A DNA stretch of 64,000 nucleotides from Calliphora vicina. Its lineage: Eukaryota > Arthropoda > Insecta > Diptera > Calliphoridae. The stretch lies in contig NC_088782.1 in the NCBI RefSeq assembly GCF_958450345.1, positions 97,227,358 through 97,291,357 on the forward strand, written 5' to 3'. A program made the position numbers and the translations under genes. Under the pieces are notes generated by a model, which was given only the letters and a program-made list of their open reading frames with translations, did not search any database and was not told the DNA's origin. This document shows, one piece after another, positions 10,940 through 21,970 of this stretch. Every line of letters begins with the position of its first letter. Position 1 is the first letter of the stretch.

Positions 10940-12373
10940 TGAATATTTAAAAAAGATAATATCTGACATATTTTTTAAAGATATTTGTTGGACCAAGGAT
11001 AAGTTTTGGCAGGAATAGTGTGTATAAGTTTTATTTGACTCAATCTTTCTTTTAACATGAAATTACGATCGTATTAAGTTGTTCATGGCTGTTTTCAATC
11101 ATTATGCATTTCTTCAAGGTTGGCATTCGATCCCAATTAAATACCTTTTAAAATTGGCATCCGTTACTTTAACCGAAACGCTTGACTTATTTAATTTTTA
11201 GTTATATTCAAAATTAGTTTTTCAAATAATTCAATACTATAGAACAAATATGTACAATTCTCAATAAAGTATATGTGTCAATAATACTCCCATAATTAAT
11301 AGTGAAATTAAAATATTTTTATTTAATGAAAAAACAAAAAATGTGATTTATAAACAATATTTGTGTGTAGTAGTTGCAAAAACAAACTAAAACAGGCGTT
11401 GGAAAAGCAAAAAAAGTTCAACAAACAAAAAAAAAACAATCACACAACATGTGGCCAAATAAAGGAAAAACCACATTACATCTGCTATTGATGCTGCTGT
11501 GATGTTGCATGCTGTAAGTATACGGGGTCAACCATTGAATGTGGGTTGATTTCATTTTAGTTTGTTTGTAATTTTAGCTTTTTTTCTCAACACAAATGTG
11601 ACGGCCAGCAACTAAACACAATCACTGCAACCACAACAAACAAACAGACTCACAACACAAAAACAGGCAAGACAGCATGCAACATCACAAACATCTCTTA
11701 AAACCATAAAAGATGAAGAAGTCAGAGTCAGTCAGTAAGTGAAGCAAATATGTCTGTCCGTCTGTCTGGCTGTCTGTCTTTCAGAGTTTAAGTATTGCAG
11801 TTTGTAAGGCAATGACAACTGCATCTTTAAATTGATTCGATGTTATAAATGCAGACAGACAGTTGCACTCGTATACACTCTTTCAGTTATTATTATTATT
11901 ATTATTGTTGTTGCTGTTATCTTTGAGTTGAATTGTAACTTTTAAATTGAGGCCTATTGCTCAATATCAAATAAAAATTGTATGTAATTTTCACATACAT
12001 ACTCATAGGTTTGTGTATGTTTGTTTTTGTTATTATTCACATTTGTTTAAATTATTTCATCGATAATTGCCAGATCTACAGATTCTATATTTCGACAACT
12101 TTCCATAGAACCATTGTTTTTGTATTTGAATCAACTTTGATTGAGACCCAATTCTAAAGATAACCATATCTGAACATATTTTTGCAAAAACTAGAACCGA
12201 CGTTTGCGAAGATGTATTTTCACGATAATCCTAGCTATTTCTTACATGTATTTACATATCTGGGTAGAATATTCGAAATTTCTTCATCCAACTTATGTAG
12301 TATTAGCTACATAAAGGGTACGATAATTCACCAGCTCTAATTATTCTTAAAATAAAAAGTTTATAAACCACTG
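10940..12373. other. No gene recognised; simple repeats
   Basis: AT-rich DNA with a TTA/TTG triplet run at about 11888-11920 and a short GTCT/GTCC run at 11752-11780. The latter has no DINE leader or hairpin nearby. No open frame can be supported; this may be host intergenic sequence. Confidence 0.4.
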
Positions 12374-12503
12374 CACAGTGAGGCAGAATTAAACGATCCG
12401 ATCGGTATAAAATATTAAAATCTTTCAAATCGGATGGGAAATAAAAAACGCACGTGTTTAAAAATTTTACATGTCGAAGATACCCTACTTTGAGCCCCCA
12501 TAG

Positions 12504-12508
12504 CGACG
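12504..12508. other. Target-site duplication CGACG (left)
   Basis: The pentamer CGACG directly precedes CACAGTGGTA and recurs at 13550-13554 directly after TACCACTGTG. Five-bp GC-rich duplications of CGNCG type are characteristic of Transib insertion. Confidence 0.75.
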
Positions 12509-13549
12509 CACAGTGGTATTTTATGGCAAAAAGTAAATTTTTTACAGTTATTTTTTAGAAATCTAATGATGCAATTCTGTAGAGAAATGTTTCATTAGTA
12601 GAAAACCATGATTTGTTTTCGAAAAAAATAAAATTTTGTATAAAAAAGAGTGTGGTAAAGTTATCGAAATATTATACAACGAAAACTGATGAAAATTTTA
12701 CTATATTTCAGTTGTTTATACAATAAATATGGTTCAACTATCAATAGTTTTAGAACATTTTTATTAAAATATAGTATTTTGAATTTAATAGGAAAGAAAA
12801 AATATTTAAATTACATATATAGTTTAAGAGATCTGAGCAAATCAAAATGGCTCCAAAAAATTTAGCATTTGCAGTTTTCATTAGAAAAAAAATAAGTTAG
12901 CTCGGTCTACCTCCATGTTAGTACTACTACTAAATGAAAGTTTGGAATATTTTCTTTCATTTTATGTAAAAAAAATTCTGCGACTTTATGCGATCGCTGA
13001 ACAAACTTATAAATTTTGTGATAAAACTCACGTATTTTTTATGAATATTTACAATAAATTGCAATGCATATTTACAATAAAAGGTTTTGCATACTTTTAG
13101 GCTTTTACTTTTTATATGGGGGATAGGAGCAATTATGCTCCTATCCTTATGAAACTTAACAGATAGATTTGGGTTTATATAAAACTTGTTTATGTCGAAT
13201 TTCATCACGATTCTATTATTTTTATGTGAGTTTTGAATAAAACTATTTTCAGAAAGGAACCTATATGTGGACTAGGTTCAAATATGGACCGATTTTCTTC
13301 ATACTTTGTAGTATGATATCTGGGCACTTGGAACTAACATAAGCTAAATTTAAATAAGATCGCTGCATTATTTAAGAATTTATGACTGATACAACGTTTT
13401 TTTGGAAGGACCCTTGTATGGGAAGTACCCCTAGGGACTATCCGATATGAACAGTTTTTAATATTTAGCTTTCTATATGAAACTAGCCAAGTGCATAGGA
13501 GCACTCCTTCTACTTTTTGCAAAAAAATGTATGAACCCATACCACTGTG
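12509..13549. mobile_element. Transib-like non-autonomous element with CACAGTG termini
   Basis: The 1,041-bp segment has inverted ends CACAGTGGTAT, each starting with the heptamer CACAGTG, and is flanked by CGACG on both sides. The block GCAAAAAGTA is present near both ends: measured to its C, 11 bases separate it from the heptamer on the left (block at 12527-12535) and 23 on the right (inverse at 13511-13519). No transposase is encoded. The interior from about 13090 to 13500 contains DINE-like wording ('atatgggggataggagc', 'tatggaccgattt'), so this is a composite or carries a relic. Transib assignment rests on heptamer and duplication only. Confidence 0.65.
13090..13510 (-). repeat. Decayed DINE interior within the Transib-like element
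   Basis: Phrases such as 'tatatgggggataggag', 'tatggaccgatttt' and 'cccttgtatgggaag' echo the interior of DINE family A on its minus-strand side (compare 1984-2350). Neither a DINE 5' leader nor a 3' hairpin is present here, so it is an old fragment. Confidence 0.4.
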
Positions 13550-13638
13550 CGACGTCGCTGAAGCATTTGCAGGGCCCATTTTAATAACTTCAACTCGAAT
13601 ACTCCTTGGCTACCCCCACGTGATTCTGCCCCACTATG

Positions 13639-14229
13639 CGTTCGTCAGCTGGATCATTTAAAAAAAATATTTTTTCAGTTTTTTGTAAATATCCACATTT
13701 TCTTCAAAGACAACACACAATTTTGGTTGTTATTTAAAATGGCTTTTCAAGTCATATCAAAGTTATGTCCAATCTCCACCCTTAATATTGGGATATTCCA
13801 AAATTTGTATGATTTTTCAAGGACTTTTTATGAAAACCTAATTGTATTTCAGAAATTTTCAATTGAATTTCAGAAATTTTCGATTATATTTCAGAATTTT
13901 CTAAATGTATTTCAGAATATTTCAGAAGTTTTCATTTGTATTTCAGAAATTTATTTTTATTTTTCAAATTTTCCATTGGTAATTGGAAAATTCTGATATA
14001 CAATTAGAAACTTCTGAAATAAAATTGGAACTGGTGTAGTTCTCATGTTATCGGACATCTGAGTGAACATGTTTGTGTTCAATAAAGAATTGACCTATAT
14101 TTAATTCAACTTGACTTTGAAAAAAAAATTGGAGTTTGGAAGGGCCTGATTCAAAAACACGACCCGAAAAAAATGTATAAATGTTTCCGATCGTGTTTCT
14201 GAATAAGACCATATTTTATTTCTTTTATA
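13639..14229. other. Imperfect 'ttcagaattttc' tandem repeat; otherwise nothing
   Basis: From about 13848 to 13970 the phrase 'tttcagaaattttc' recurs every 22-30 bases, producing the Phe-rich 89-aa frame at 13727-13996. I see this as low-complexity DNA, not a gene. The remainder is unremarkable. Confidence 0.45.
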
Positions 14230-16230
14230 GCAATGTGAAGTTATGGACCGATCGACATAAAATTAGGTCCTGAGATTTATGTCTGTTGAATTCTATGTCA
14301 ATACCTAAATTTTTAAGAGATTTATGCTCTTTGAAGTGAATTTCGGAAATGGGCGTTTTATGGGAACTATGTCTAGTTACACTATGCAACAAATGAAGAC
14401 TTTTGGAAAAACACAAGATCATGACAGTATAGGTTCGACTCTACTACCAAAGGGTAGTAAAACACTATACTCAGTTTGTCCATTTTGGTGACCGATTTTT
14501 TCTGAAAATCAGTGGGGCCTCTAAAAAATTTGTCATAAATTTTTGGTTAACAGCTAATTCAGACTTTGTGATACGGCTTAACTTTATATGGCAATAATAT
14601 AGCTAAGAATCCGCCAAATAAATTTTGTTAAAATTTGTTTCCAAAAAATAGCTTCTTCGTGCACTTTTGTTGAAAAAATATAGGAAGAAAAAATATTTTT
14701 TTACTTTTTTTAGAATAATTTCCAGGGACTCCTAATTTTTCAGTAACAATATTTTGCAAATTGTAGCTACGGTAAATCTGAATAACTCTTGTCAACATAT
14801 CAATACAATCCGAACAAAGGCATTCTAAATAGCTGTCAAAAATCACTTTGTAGCTTAAAAATTTTAGTTTTTTTACTATTTTTTGACTCTTAAACAAAAA
14901 TTGTTTGTTAAAAATGTATGTTCGAGTGTATACTCCTCTATTGTGCTGGAATAACGAAGAATGGGCAAATCATTATCGGTATGATCCGGGCGCATCACTT
15001 TGTCCAATCTTGATCACGCAAGATGTGGGGTACAATGCCCACTTAAGTTAGTCAAATTTTACTTTATACGTTTTTGCATTAAGTTCTTTTTCCAGATCAT
15101 AAAAAAATAGCCACGAAGAAAATTAGTTTTTTATAAAATATGCTTCAATTTTGGATGCGTGTAACTTTTTATAGGGACGAAATAATTGTTATCAGGTTTG
15201 TTTTATTTTCTTTAGAATTTTATCGCAAATATACGTCATATATAAAAAACAAATTTCGACCTTTCGCAGGCCCATCATATATAAAATACGAAAAAAAGAT
15301 CGAGCAAAATTTAAAAAAAAATTAAACCTAAATATCTCTTGAACTAAAAGAGATAACCTACAGATAAAAGCATATTTTTGTAGACCTTCCCAAGGCCTAT
15401 ATATTTTAAATTTCAGCTCATTCGGATCATAAATGGCTTTTTGGCAATTTTTTTTAAATGTGTGACATTGAGGGTCCACTCACTGATCTCCATTCCAAAC
15501 ACATCAACCGAGTAAATAATACAGCACAACATAGAAGTGTGGACTTGATCATACTATTTTAACAAAAAATCTTTGTTTTAGCGTCAAAAAATAGTAAAAA
15601 CGAAAATTTTAAGCTACAAAGTGATTTTTGACTGCTATTTAGAGTACCTAGATATGTTCAGATTGCATTGATATATTCACAAGAGTTATTCACATTTACC
15701 GTAGCTACAACTTTGCTAAATATTGATAGTGAAAATTATTAGAAATTATTGTAAAAAAAGTAAAAAAAAAATTTTCTTCCTATATTTTTGCAACAAAAGT
15801 GCACGAAAAAGCTTTTTTTTTGGAAAAAAAATTTCAACAAAATTTATTTGGCGGCCTCTTAGCTATATTATTGCCATATAAAGTTATGCCGTATCACAAA
15901 GACTGAATTAGCTGTTAACCAAAAACTGATGACACCTTTTTTAGAGGCCCCACTGATTTTCAGAAACTTTGGGGGCCCATAAAAAAATCAGTCACGAAAT
16001 GGACAAGCTGAGTATAGGGTTTTACTACCCTTTGGTATGGACCGATCATCAATAAATTAGTTGAAATGACTTCCGTATACACAAAACTTATTATATAGTA
16101 TTTTACTTGGGCCCAAGCCAGTCTGATGGACGGACGGACATCGTGTAATCGACTCAGAGGCTTATTCTGAATCGATCGGTATACTTTTAAGGTTGGTGTT
16201 AGACTAACATCAGCACAAACGCATGTTAAT
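14230..16230 (-). mobile_element. DINE family A, copy 5, split by a foldback element
   Basis: The left part (14235-14377) matches family A interior ('ttatggaccgatcgacata', 'gtctgttgaattctatgtc'). The right part (16038-16230) matches the family A 5' region in reverse: GGACGGACGGACATCGT, 'atcgactcagag', 'atcgatcggtatac' and 'gttagactaacatcagcac'. The terminal TATACCC leader and 3' hairpin are both missing. The element is interrupted by the inverted repeat at 14378-16037. Confidence 0.7.
14378..16037. mobile_element. Foldback element with about 470-bp inverted arms, inserted in a DINE
   Basis: The left arm (about 14445-14905) and right arm (about 15570-16037) are near-exact inverse copies. Both carry ACCAAAGGGTAGTAAAAC at the outside, then 'ggttaacagctaattcag', 'ttgtagctacggtaaat' and 'aatcactttgtagctta' toward the centre. 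About 650 bp of unrelated sequence separates them. Comparing with intact DINE sequence, the insertion point is at TA (TA at 14376-14377 and 16036-16037), suggesting a TA duplication. In that case the first 67 bp (14378-14444) are present on the left end only. No transposase is seen. Confidence 0.7.
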
Positions 16231-17550
16231 CTTCAATTTTCTTCACCAAATGCAGTAATAATATAATTGGTTAGAACTAACAAATAGACAGCATTAAATT
16301 GATAACTTTAGTCGATATTAAATGTTTAGCTTTCCCCAAATAGATCGTAACAATAAAATATTATGCCTGGAATTTGTTGTTATATAATATTGCAAAAACT
16401 CTACTGGCTTTCGCTATCATTAGTAAAAAACTTAAAAATTCTTCAAACAATATGGCAATCCTTAAAATAGCATATGTTACTTTTAAGCTTCTTCCTTATT
16501 TCCAAAAATAACAAAAATCAGTAAGAGGCAACAGCATAAAAGTATTAAGCAAATTGTACGAGTATTTTTTTGGATAAACATAAAGACTCACATACTATGT
16601 ACATAGAGACATACGAGAAAGATGATGTTGCTCAAAGATATCATGACACAATGTGGGTAGAATTGACGATTCTCCATTTAAGTACTTAGTCAGTCGTCTG
16701 CTGATGCTGTTGCTTTATTTACAAATAAAACAAAAAACAAACACAAATAATAATCATAAATTTGTACTTAAGATGAAAATAATAAAACAAAACAATAAAA
16801 GAACTACTACTCCATGTACTCAACTGAATATGTATAAAAAAATGGAGAAAAATACAAAAGAAGTAAATACAATAAGTACTTGCAGCTTATTTAAAAAAGA
16901 AGCAGTAGTTCGTTTAGAAAAAACCAAAACTTATTTGCAAATATTTAAAAATTGAAACTTAAAACTTTATTTTGGATAAATACAACAAAGTAAACAACAA
17001 CTTTAACCAACAATCATAATAACTGTGGGATGCACACGTTTTTTTTTTTGGATTGTTGCAACACTTTGAATCTGTACCCTACAATAGATTGTGGTACCTA
17101 CTTGCTAAGTAGCAAATATATATATTGTAAAGAGGTGTGTTACTGTTTTGATGATCACATAAGTGATTCATTGCAAAACTTGTTATTTTATTTAAAATTT
17201 GAATTTAGAACGATTTTTTGATTATTATATGTTATTTTAAAGGGTCAGATATGCAATCGAAATTAATTTATTCAAAACTAGTCTATGTTCGAAATTTCAA
17301 TCCATAATGACTTTACTAATGGGACTTTATAGGGACGAAACAAAAATATTCGATCCAGAAAATAGATTTTTGAACTCTTCTGAATTCGATGATATTTGCT
17401 ATACAAGTTCTCCGTGGCCATACACTATTTAAATTTCTCAATAATTTAGATTTTCACATTTTATTATTTTTGATCCCACATTAAATTATTAGCTTTAATC
17501 GTAGGATATAAAATTTTTCTAGAAATTCGTTTCTCATCAATTTCATGTGA
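16231..17550. other. No recognisable gene
   Basis: AT-rich DNA. The 100-aa frame at 16653-16955 is Lys/Asn/Thr-rich and looks like chance translation of A-rich DNA; the frame at 17030-17221 is also unsupported. No repeat shared with the rest of the window was noticed. Confidence 0.4.
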
Positions 17551-18220
17551 AAAAAATGGTTTACTGAATTTCGTTGTCGCCGTACAAGCTCGAAAGATGC
17601 TGAACATTCTGGATGCCCAGTTGAGATCTCTACACTCGAACCATTTGAAAAAATTCACGATATGGTGTTGGCCAATTTTAAGATTAAAAGTGCAAGAGAT
17701 TGTTGGGAAGCCATAGGCATTTCACATGGCTCAGTGGTTTCAATATTGAATGTTCACTGCAAGATGGATGCCGCGTTTGCTTACAATCGACTACAAACTC
17801 ATTCGTGTAAAAACTTCGCAGGAGTGTTTGTCGTTGTTCAACCGCAATATGGACGAGTTTTTGCTCCGTTTCCTAACCGTGGACGAAACGTGAATCCACG
17901 TCAAAACAGTAGAGTAGAACAATCAATGGCGAATATTATGCCAAAATCATGGGTCAATTTATGAGGATTTAAAAAAAAATTATCGAGTTTGGCTAAGAAA
18001 AATTTTATTTTTACCAGGACAATGCATGGGTGCACACATCTGCAGTTTCTATGGCAAAAATCCATGAATTAGGCTACGAATTCCACCCTCATCCGTCCTA
18101 TTCATCGGATTTAGCCCCGAGTGACTTTTCTTGTTTCTAAACCTAAAGAAATGGCTCAGCGGTAAGAGATTTAATTTCAACGATGAAATCATCTCACAAA
18201 CAAATACCTATTTTGTTGAC
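17551..18220 (+). pseudogene. mariner transposase relic 1
   Basis: Several frames together cover much of a mariner (IS630/Tc1/mariner, DD34D) transposase. The helix-turn-helix half is visible from 17551 ('TEFRCRRTSSKDAEHSG'), then an open frame 17662-17964 with the hallmark 'GISHGSVVSILN'. The catalytic C-terminal half is visible around 18010-18200 only across frame changes: a block matching 'QDNARVHTS' and 'HPPYSPDLAPSDYFLF' family motifs, then a block near 'LKKWLSGKRF'. The middle is heavily altered and the protein cannot be functional. After about 18220 the sequence changes abruptly into Helitron helicase sequence. Confidence 0.85.
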
Positions 18221-18385
18221 CTCATACCGGCTGGTTCAAATTAATTCAAAAATTCTGCACGATAATTGACGGCTTCGTTCATTACTGTGTCATTCGATTT
18301 GTATTTCATTGCATCGCCAGGCAGTTTCAAATGAGTTTGCTAATTGAGCTTGTTGACTGACATAATAATTTGTTGGTGTCAAAAT
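18221..18385 (-). pseudogene. Helitron helicase fragment
   Basis: This segment matches 53245-53385 (the Helitron helicase relic) over about 140 bp, including 'cattactgtgtcat', 'gatttgtatttcattg' and 'cgccaggcagtttcaa'. On the minus strand it corresponds to the 'LKLPGETMKYKSIDTVMN' region. It directly abuts the truncated mariner. Confidence 0.7.
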
Positions 18386-18694
18386 TGCACGTTCCAACAC
18401 ATAGTGGTTTAGAAATAATTCGTTATCTCGGGAACTATTGGAGATATTGTTACGAAATTTCACATGGTTTGAGTTGAGGTGTTTTTGTGTTGATTTACGT
18501 TTGTTCAGCTTCCTAGCTGAAGTTGGTCACCTCGGGTCTCAAATTTTTTTAAAAAAATCCCCAAAAATCCATTTATGTTCCGAATGAGCTGAAATTTTAT
18601 AAAATTATTTAATTTTACTAAAATATCAATCCTCAAGTCCTATATTTATGTATATGAAAAAAACGTACAAATGCAATGATTCAATTCTGTGATA
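18386..18694. other. Non-coding sequence between two Helitron fragments
   Basis: It contains 'ttatctcgggaactattgg' and 'ggtcacctcggg', words also seen in or near family O (4280-4430). It probably belongs to the same Helitron-derived block; no gene is seen. Confidence 0.3.
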
Positions 18695-18820
18695 CATTCG
18701 GCCTTGAACTTTAAAGGTGGGCATGAATTGTACTTTCGGATATTTTGAAGGAAGTGCTTGGAAATCGGAGTGGTGCCGGAAATGTAACTTAAAAGCGGCT
18801 CAGGTAGCTCATTATTTGGT
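18695..18820 (-). pseudogene. Second Helitron Rep/helicase fragment
   Basis: It shares 'ccttgaactttaaaggtgg' and 'gtactttcggatattttgaa' with 53690-53800. There it encodes, on the minus strand, part of the Helitron N-terminal domain (TFKVQGQMYH). The order relative to 18221-18385 is the same as in the larger relic, consistent with one internally deleted Helitron copy. Confidence 0.6.
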
Positions 18821-19009
18821 GGCAGAACAACTAAAAATTTTATTAAAATTGATACTGCCGTTTTTGAGTCCATAAGGAACATCCATTTTTATATATGTAT
18901 ATAGAAGAAGATATGAGCTTTAAACCCTGATAAATGACAAACCAATGCGAATTTGAAATTTTTGAGCAACAATAAATTTTGTATGACCATAGAGAATCTG
19001 TATACCAAT
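18821..19009. other. No feature seen
   Basis: Non-coding, AT-rich; no repeat or open frame supported. Confidence 0.3.
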
Positions 19010-19870
19010 TTTTAACGGGTAAGGTCTGATGCGGGTTTGGATGTATTAGATCAATGTTAATATTATTAGTTGTGCTTTTTCGAGCAGAAGACTTTCGATA
19101 TCTAAATTAGAAATATGCATTTTTTGTTCCAGTAGAATTTGAAGCTTAGAATGATCGAGAGTCGAAGCCATTAAAGACGTGAAGTCATCGATGCATTTAT
19201 CAGTGTCTCCCTCACACTGTATATCAGGACTTGTGTGGATGTGGCTGCTTATATATTTTTTTTTGTATTTTAGCCAATTTTTTTTTTATTAAAATTAGGT
19301 GATTTTGGAAAATTGTTCCCGTAGTAGGAAATTATAACAGAGGAATGGTCGGAAGACAGATCATATCATATTTCCATTGATATTGAATTATCTATATAAG
19401 ATCTGGAATGTTGCTAGGATCAGAAGGTGCTTTCAACAGAAGAGACATCTCTACATAAGTCATTTATTCGATCAACTAGTACTTTATATAGCTGTATACC
19501 TCTAGGATTAATTAATCGAGAACCCCAGTATGTATGTTTCGCATGGTAGTATCCTCAAGCCACGTAATAATGTAGAATATTATTCCAAAAAATTATGAAC
19601 TCACTGTTAAATCACTTAGTTAAAGCAATGTAGTCGAATGAAAGTTGCTTGCATGTAGTCCTTACAAAATTCATCCAGAACGTAATGTCTTAATCTATCT
19701 CTAATTAAGATACAATCTAGGTGATTTCTGTTATGGAATGAGAAATTAATATATATTTGTGAGATGAGTTTCAGATATCACCATCACATCGATATTCTTA
19801 TTCAGCATAAAGTTTTAAAACTCAGATTTATGTTGGTTTAAACCGTTTGCATGGTAAAAACACATTTTCA
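19010..19870 (-). pseudogene. Jockey-like endonuclease (ORF2 N-terminus) relic
   Basis: On the minus strand, from 19865 downward, the frames read 'ANGLNQHKSEF' then 'NIDVMVISETHLTN', the start of an apurinic/apyrimidinic-type endonuclease domain (the glutamate in SETHL is a catalytic residue). Later blocks include a region matching 'HTYWGSR.INPRGIQLY' around 19560-19480 and a degraded 'SDH' motif near 19340 ('LSSDHSSVIISY'). Multiple frameshifts and stops occur. No reverse-transcriptase domain follows downstream (toward 19000), so the element is truncated. Confidence 0.75.
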
Positions 19871-21344
19871 GAAAGCTGATTTTTCAAATAGGTGGATTTG
19901 TAACATTTGGGTCAGCTTTCCCTAATGGTAATGTATAGTATTTGGCATGGTTGACATAAATTTAGTCATATTCTTATTAAGATAAGTTCATTTTTGTATC
20001 AGTGCCTGCATATAGTTTTCTATTCCTCCTGTACTCTGTGTTATACATAAGACTTGGTTCCAGAGGTAATTGGTTTTAATTGCGTGAAGTTCGAATTTTT
20101 TGGCAAACTATACCAATTTTAAATTCTTAATTAGATTCATGTATATCTTTTATTTGCATACCTAATATCTGTTACAAAATTATATAAAAACTACACTTAA
20201 TGGACTAATCACATAAATACTATGAATAATATCGTTATAAGCTAACTAGCTCTTAAACTTTACAATAAACCTGCAAATCAAAAAGACTTAATTATTTTTC
20301 AATTTCCAGTGCTACAAACAAAAAAAATCCTAATAATTGCTTGAGTGTGTATTTAAATTAAAATAAGAAAAGTGATTGATTTAAATTATAGCCTCATTTA
20401 TTTAAAACCGAACAATTTGTAATTCCCAATACTACAATTTTCATTTCAATTTGAATTCTTCTATTTCTTCATCAACATCGTTGTTGGTTGGTTGGTTCGT
20501 TCATTCGTTTTGTATTCAATTCATTCGATTACGTTGAAATTCAATAGCACTCACTTAAATGCTAATTGTTCCAATTAGAAATAATTATATTTGATATTTT
20601 CAACAAAACTCCAATTAGACAAATACTCAAGACATAAAATATACTTATACACCGATAGCTATACATATTTACCAACCAACACCAGCAACATCATAATCAG
20701 CAATTATTATACAACTGAAACAGGAAAATGTTTGTTATAAAGAGAAAAATAAAACAAATAAAGATATGAATCTTATAATTTAAAATACATTTTACAATGT
20801 CGGTACATAAGAGTGCGATACTCGAATAATGTTTAGGGTGTCCCAAAACGTTAACTTCTGTGGGTCTTGGATTATTTCAATGTTGGGTTTCTGCATTGGT
20901 TCGCATTCGACTCTATTCATTTATATATAATGTTTGAGCTTAGGTTTGGTCTACAAGACAAAGATTTCCTAACACAGAACTTACCTAATAATGATCATAA
21001 TGCTTGCAGACAATCCTGCTAACTCGAAATTTAAAAAAAAAAGTTCGTGTCTCCTCTTTATCAACAGAAGTCATTGTGCTTAATGTCCAATTAGACAGTA
21101 TCTGGTTATCAAAGACAGAAAATCAAAAATCTGACTCCTGAAATTAACACCCATTATCACAATGTATAGTTATGTTTTAACCTAACGTTATAATGACGGT
21201 TTTCATACAAAAATTATTGTAACCGACAGTATAACTATAACTTAACATATAACCAGACTTCATGTTCAATATCAGTAATCATGGGGGGAAAAGGACCATT
21301 GTAGTTTTTTAAATACTACCTATACTTCCAACGTATAGATATCA
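19871..21344. other. No recognisable gene
   Basis: AT-rich DNA without supported open frames. The first about 170 bp could still be remnants of the Jockey element upstream of its endonuclease domain. Confidence 0.35.
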
Positions 21345-21352
21345 GGTATAAC

Positions 21353-21962
21353 TAGAGTTTTTCTTTTTCCGCACTTTTTCATTTCCCGGGAAATCGGGAT
21401 TAATTTTGAAATTTCCCGGGATCCCGCCTAGAACAAATTATTAAATTTTAAGAATGTAGACTTCGTTAAAAATCTAAAAAAGTCTTTGGTTTTAAAACGT
21501 AATTGGATACAAATAAAAAAATACAATAACAATTTAATATAAAGAGATAAACTGACTCGATTTCTTTTTGGTTATATAAAAACCTGTCACCTTTTGTCAT
21601 TTGTATCGGAATGGCTTCTATTTCCATTAGATTTTGTTCTACAAAAATAAATATTTTATTTTTTCTTATTCGATCGGAATAGAATTCTGACACAGCCCTG
21701 AACATTCACAAGTTTTTAGAATAATTTGAATAATGAACTTGTTATTAGTCTATTTGGGCTAAATCTTTTTTGTTGTATGAATCTTCTGCATTTGTTTTGG
21801 AGCTTTAAGCATCTTTAGAGAAAGTCAAGTTCAAAAACCATGACATAAAACTAAAGAAAATAATTCCCGGGAATTCTCGCACAATTTCCCGGGATTTCGG
21901 TACTGAAAATTTTGCGAAATTCCCGACATTTCTTGTCCCAGGAATTCCCGTGAAAAACTCTA
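21353..21962. mobile_element. hAT-type MITE, copy 2, with near-perfect 8-bp duplication
   Basis: Same ends as copy 1 (TAGAGTTTTTC and its inverse) and same subterminal 'tttcccgggatt' motifs. The flanking octamers are GGTATAAC (21345-21352) and GGTATAAA (21963-21970), one mismatch. It is about 145 bp shorter than copy 1 owing to internal deletions. Confidence 0.8.
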
Positions 21963-21970
21963 GGTATAAA

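Larger units (their letters stand above)
12374..13638. repeat. Repeat family O, copy 2, split by a Transib-like insertion
   Basis: It begins CACAGTGAGGCAGAAT (12374) and ends ATTCTGCCCCACTATG (13623-13638), near-inverse termini. The left part (to 12508) matches 5-65 of the window and the right part (from 13555) matches about 88-227, so the intervening 12509-13549 is an insertion. No convincing target duplication flanks the outer element. Confidence 0.6.

Noticed and set aside
11752..11780. Possible DINE from a short GTCT/GTCC run
   Set aside because: No TATACCC leader, 'gtcgatt' block or 3' hairpin nearby; probably a simple repeat.
16653..16955. 100-aa Lys/Asn/Thr-rich frame
   Set aside because: Composition follows the A-rich DNA; no recognisable motif or splice structure.
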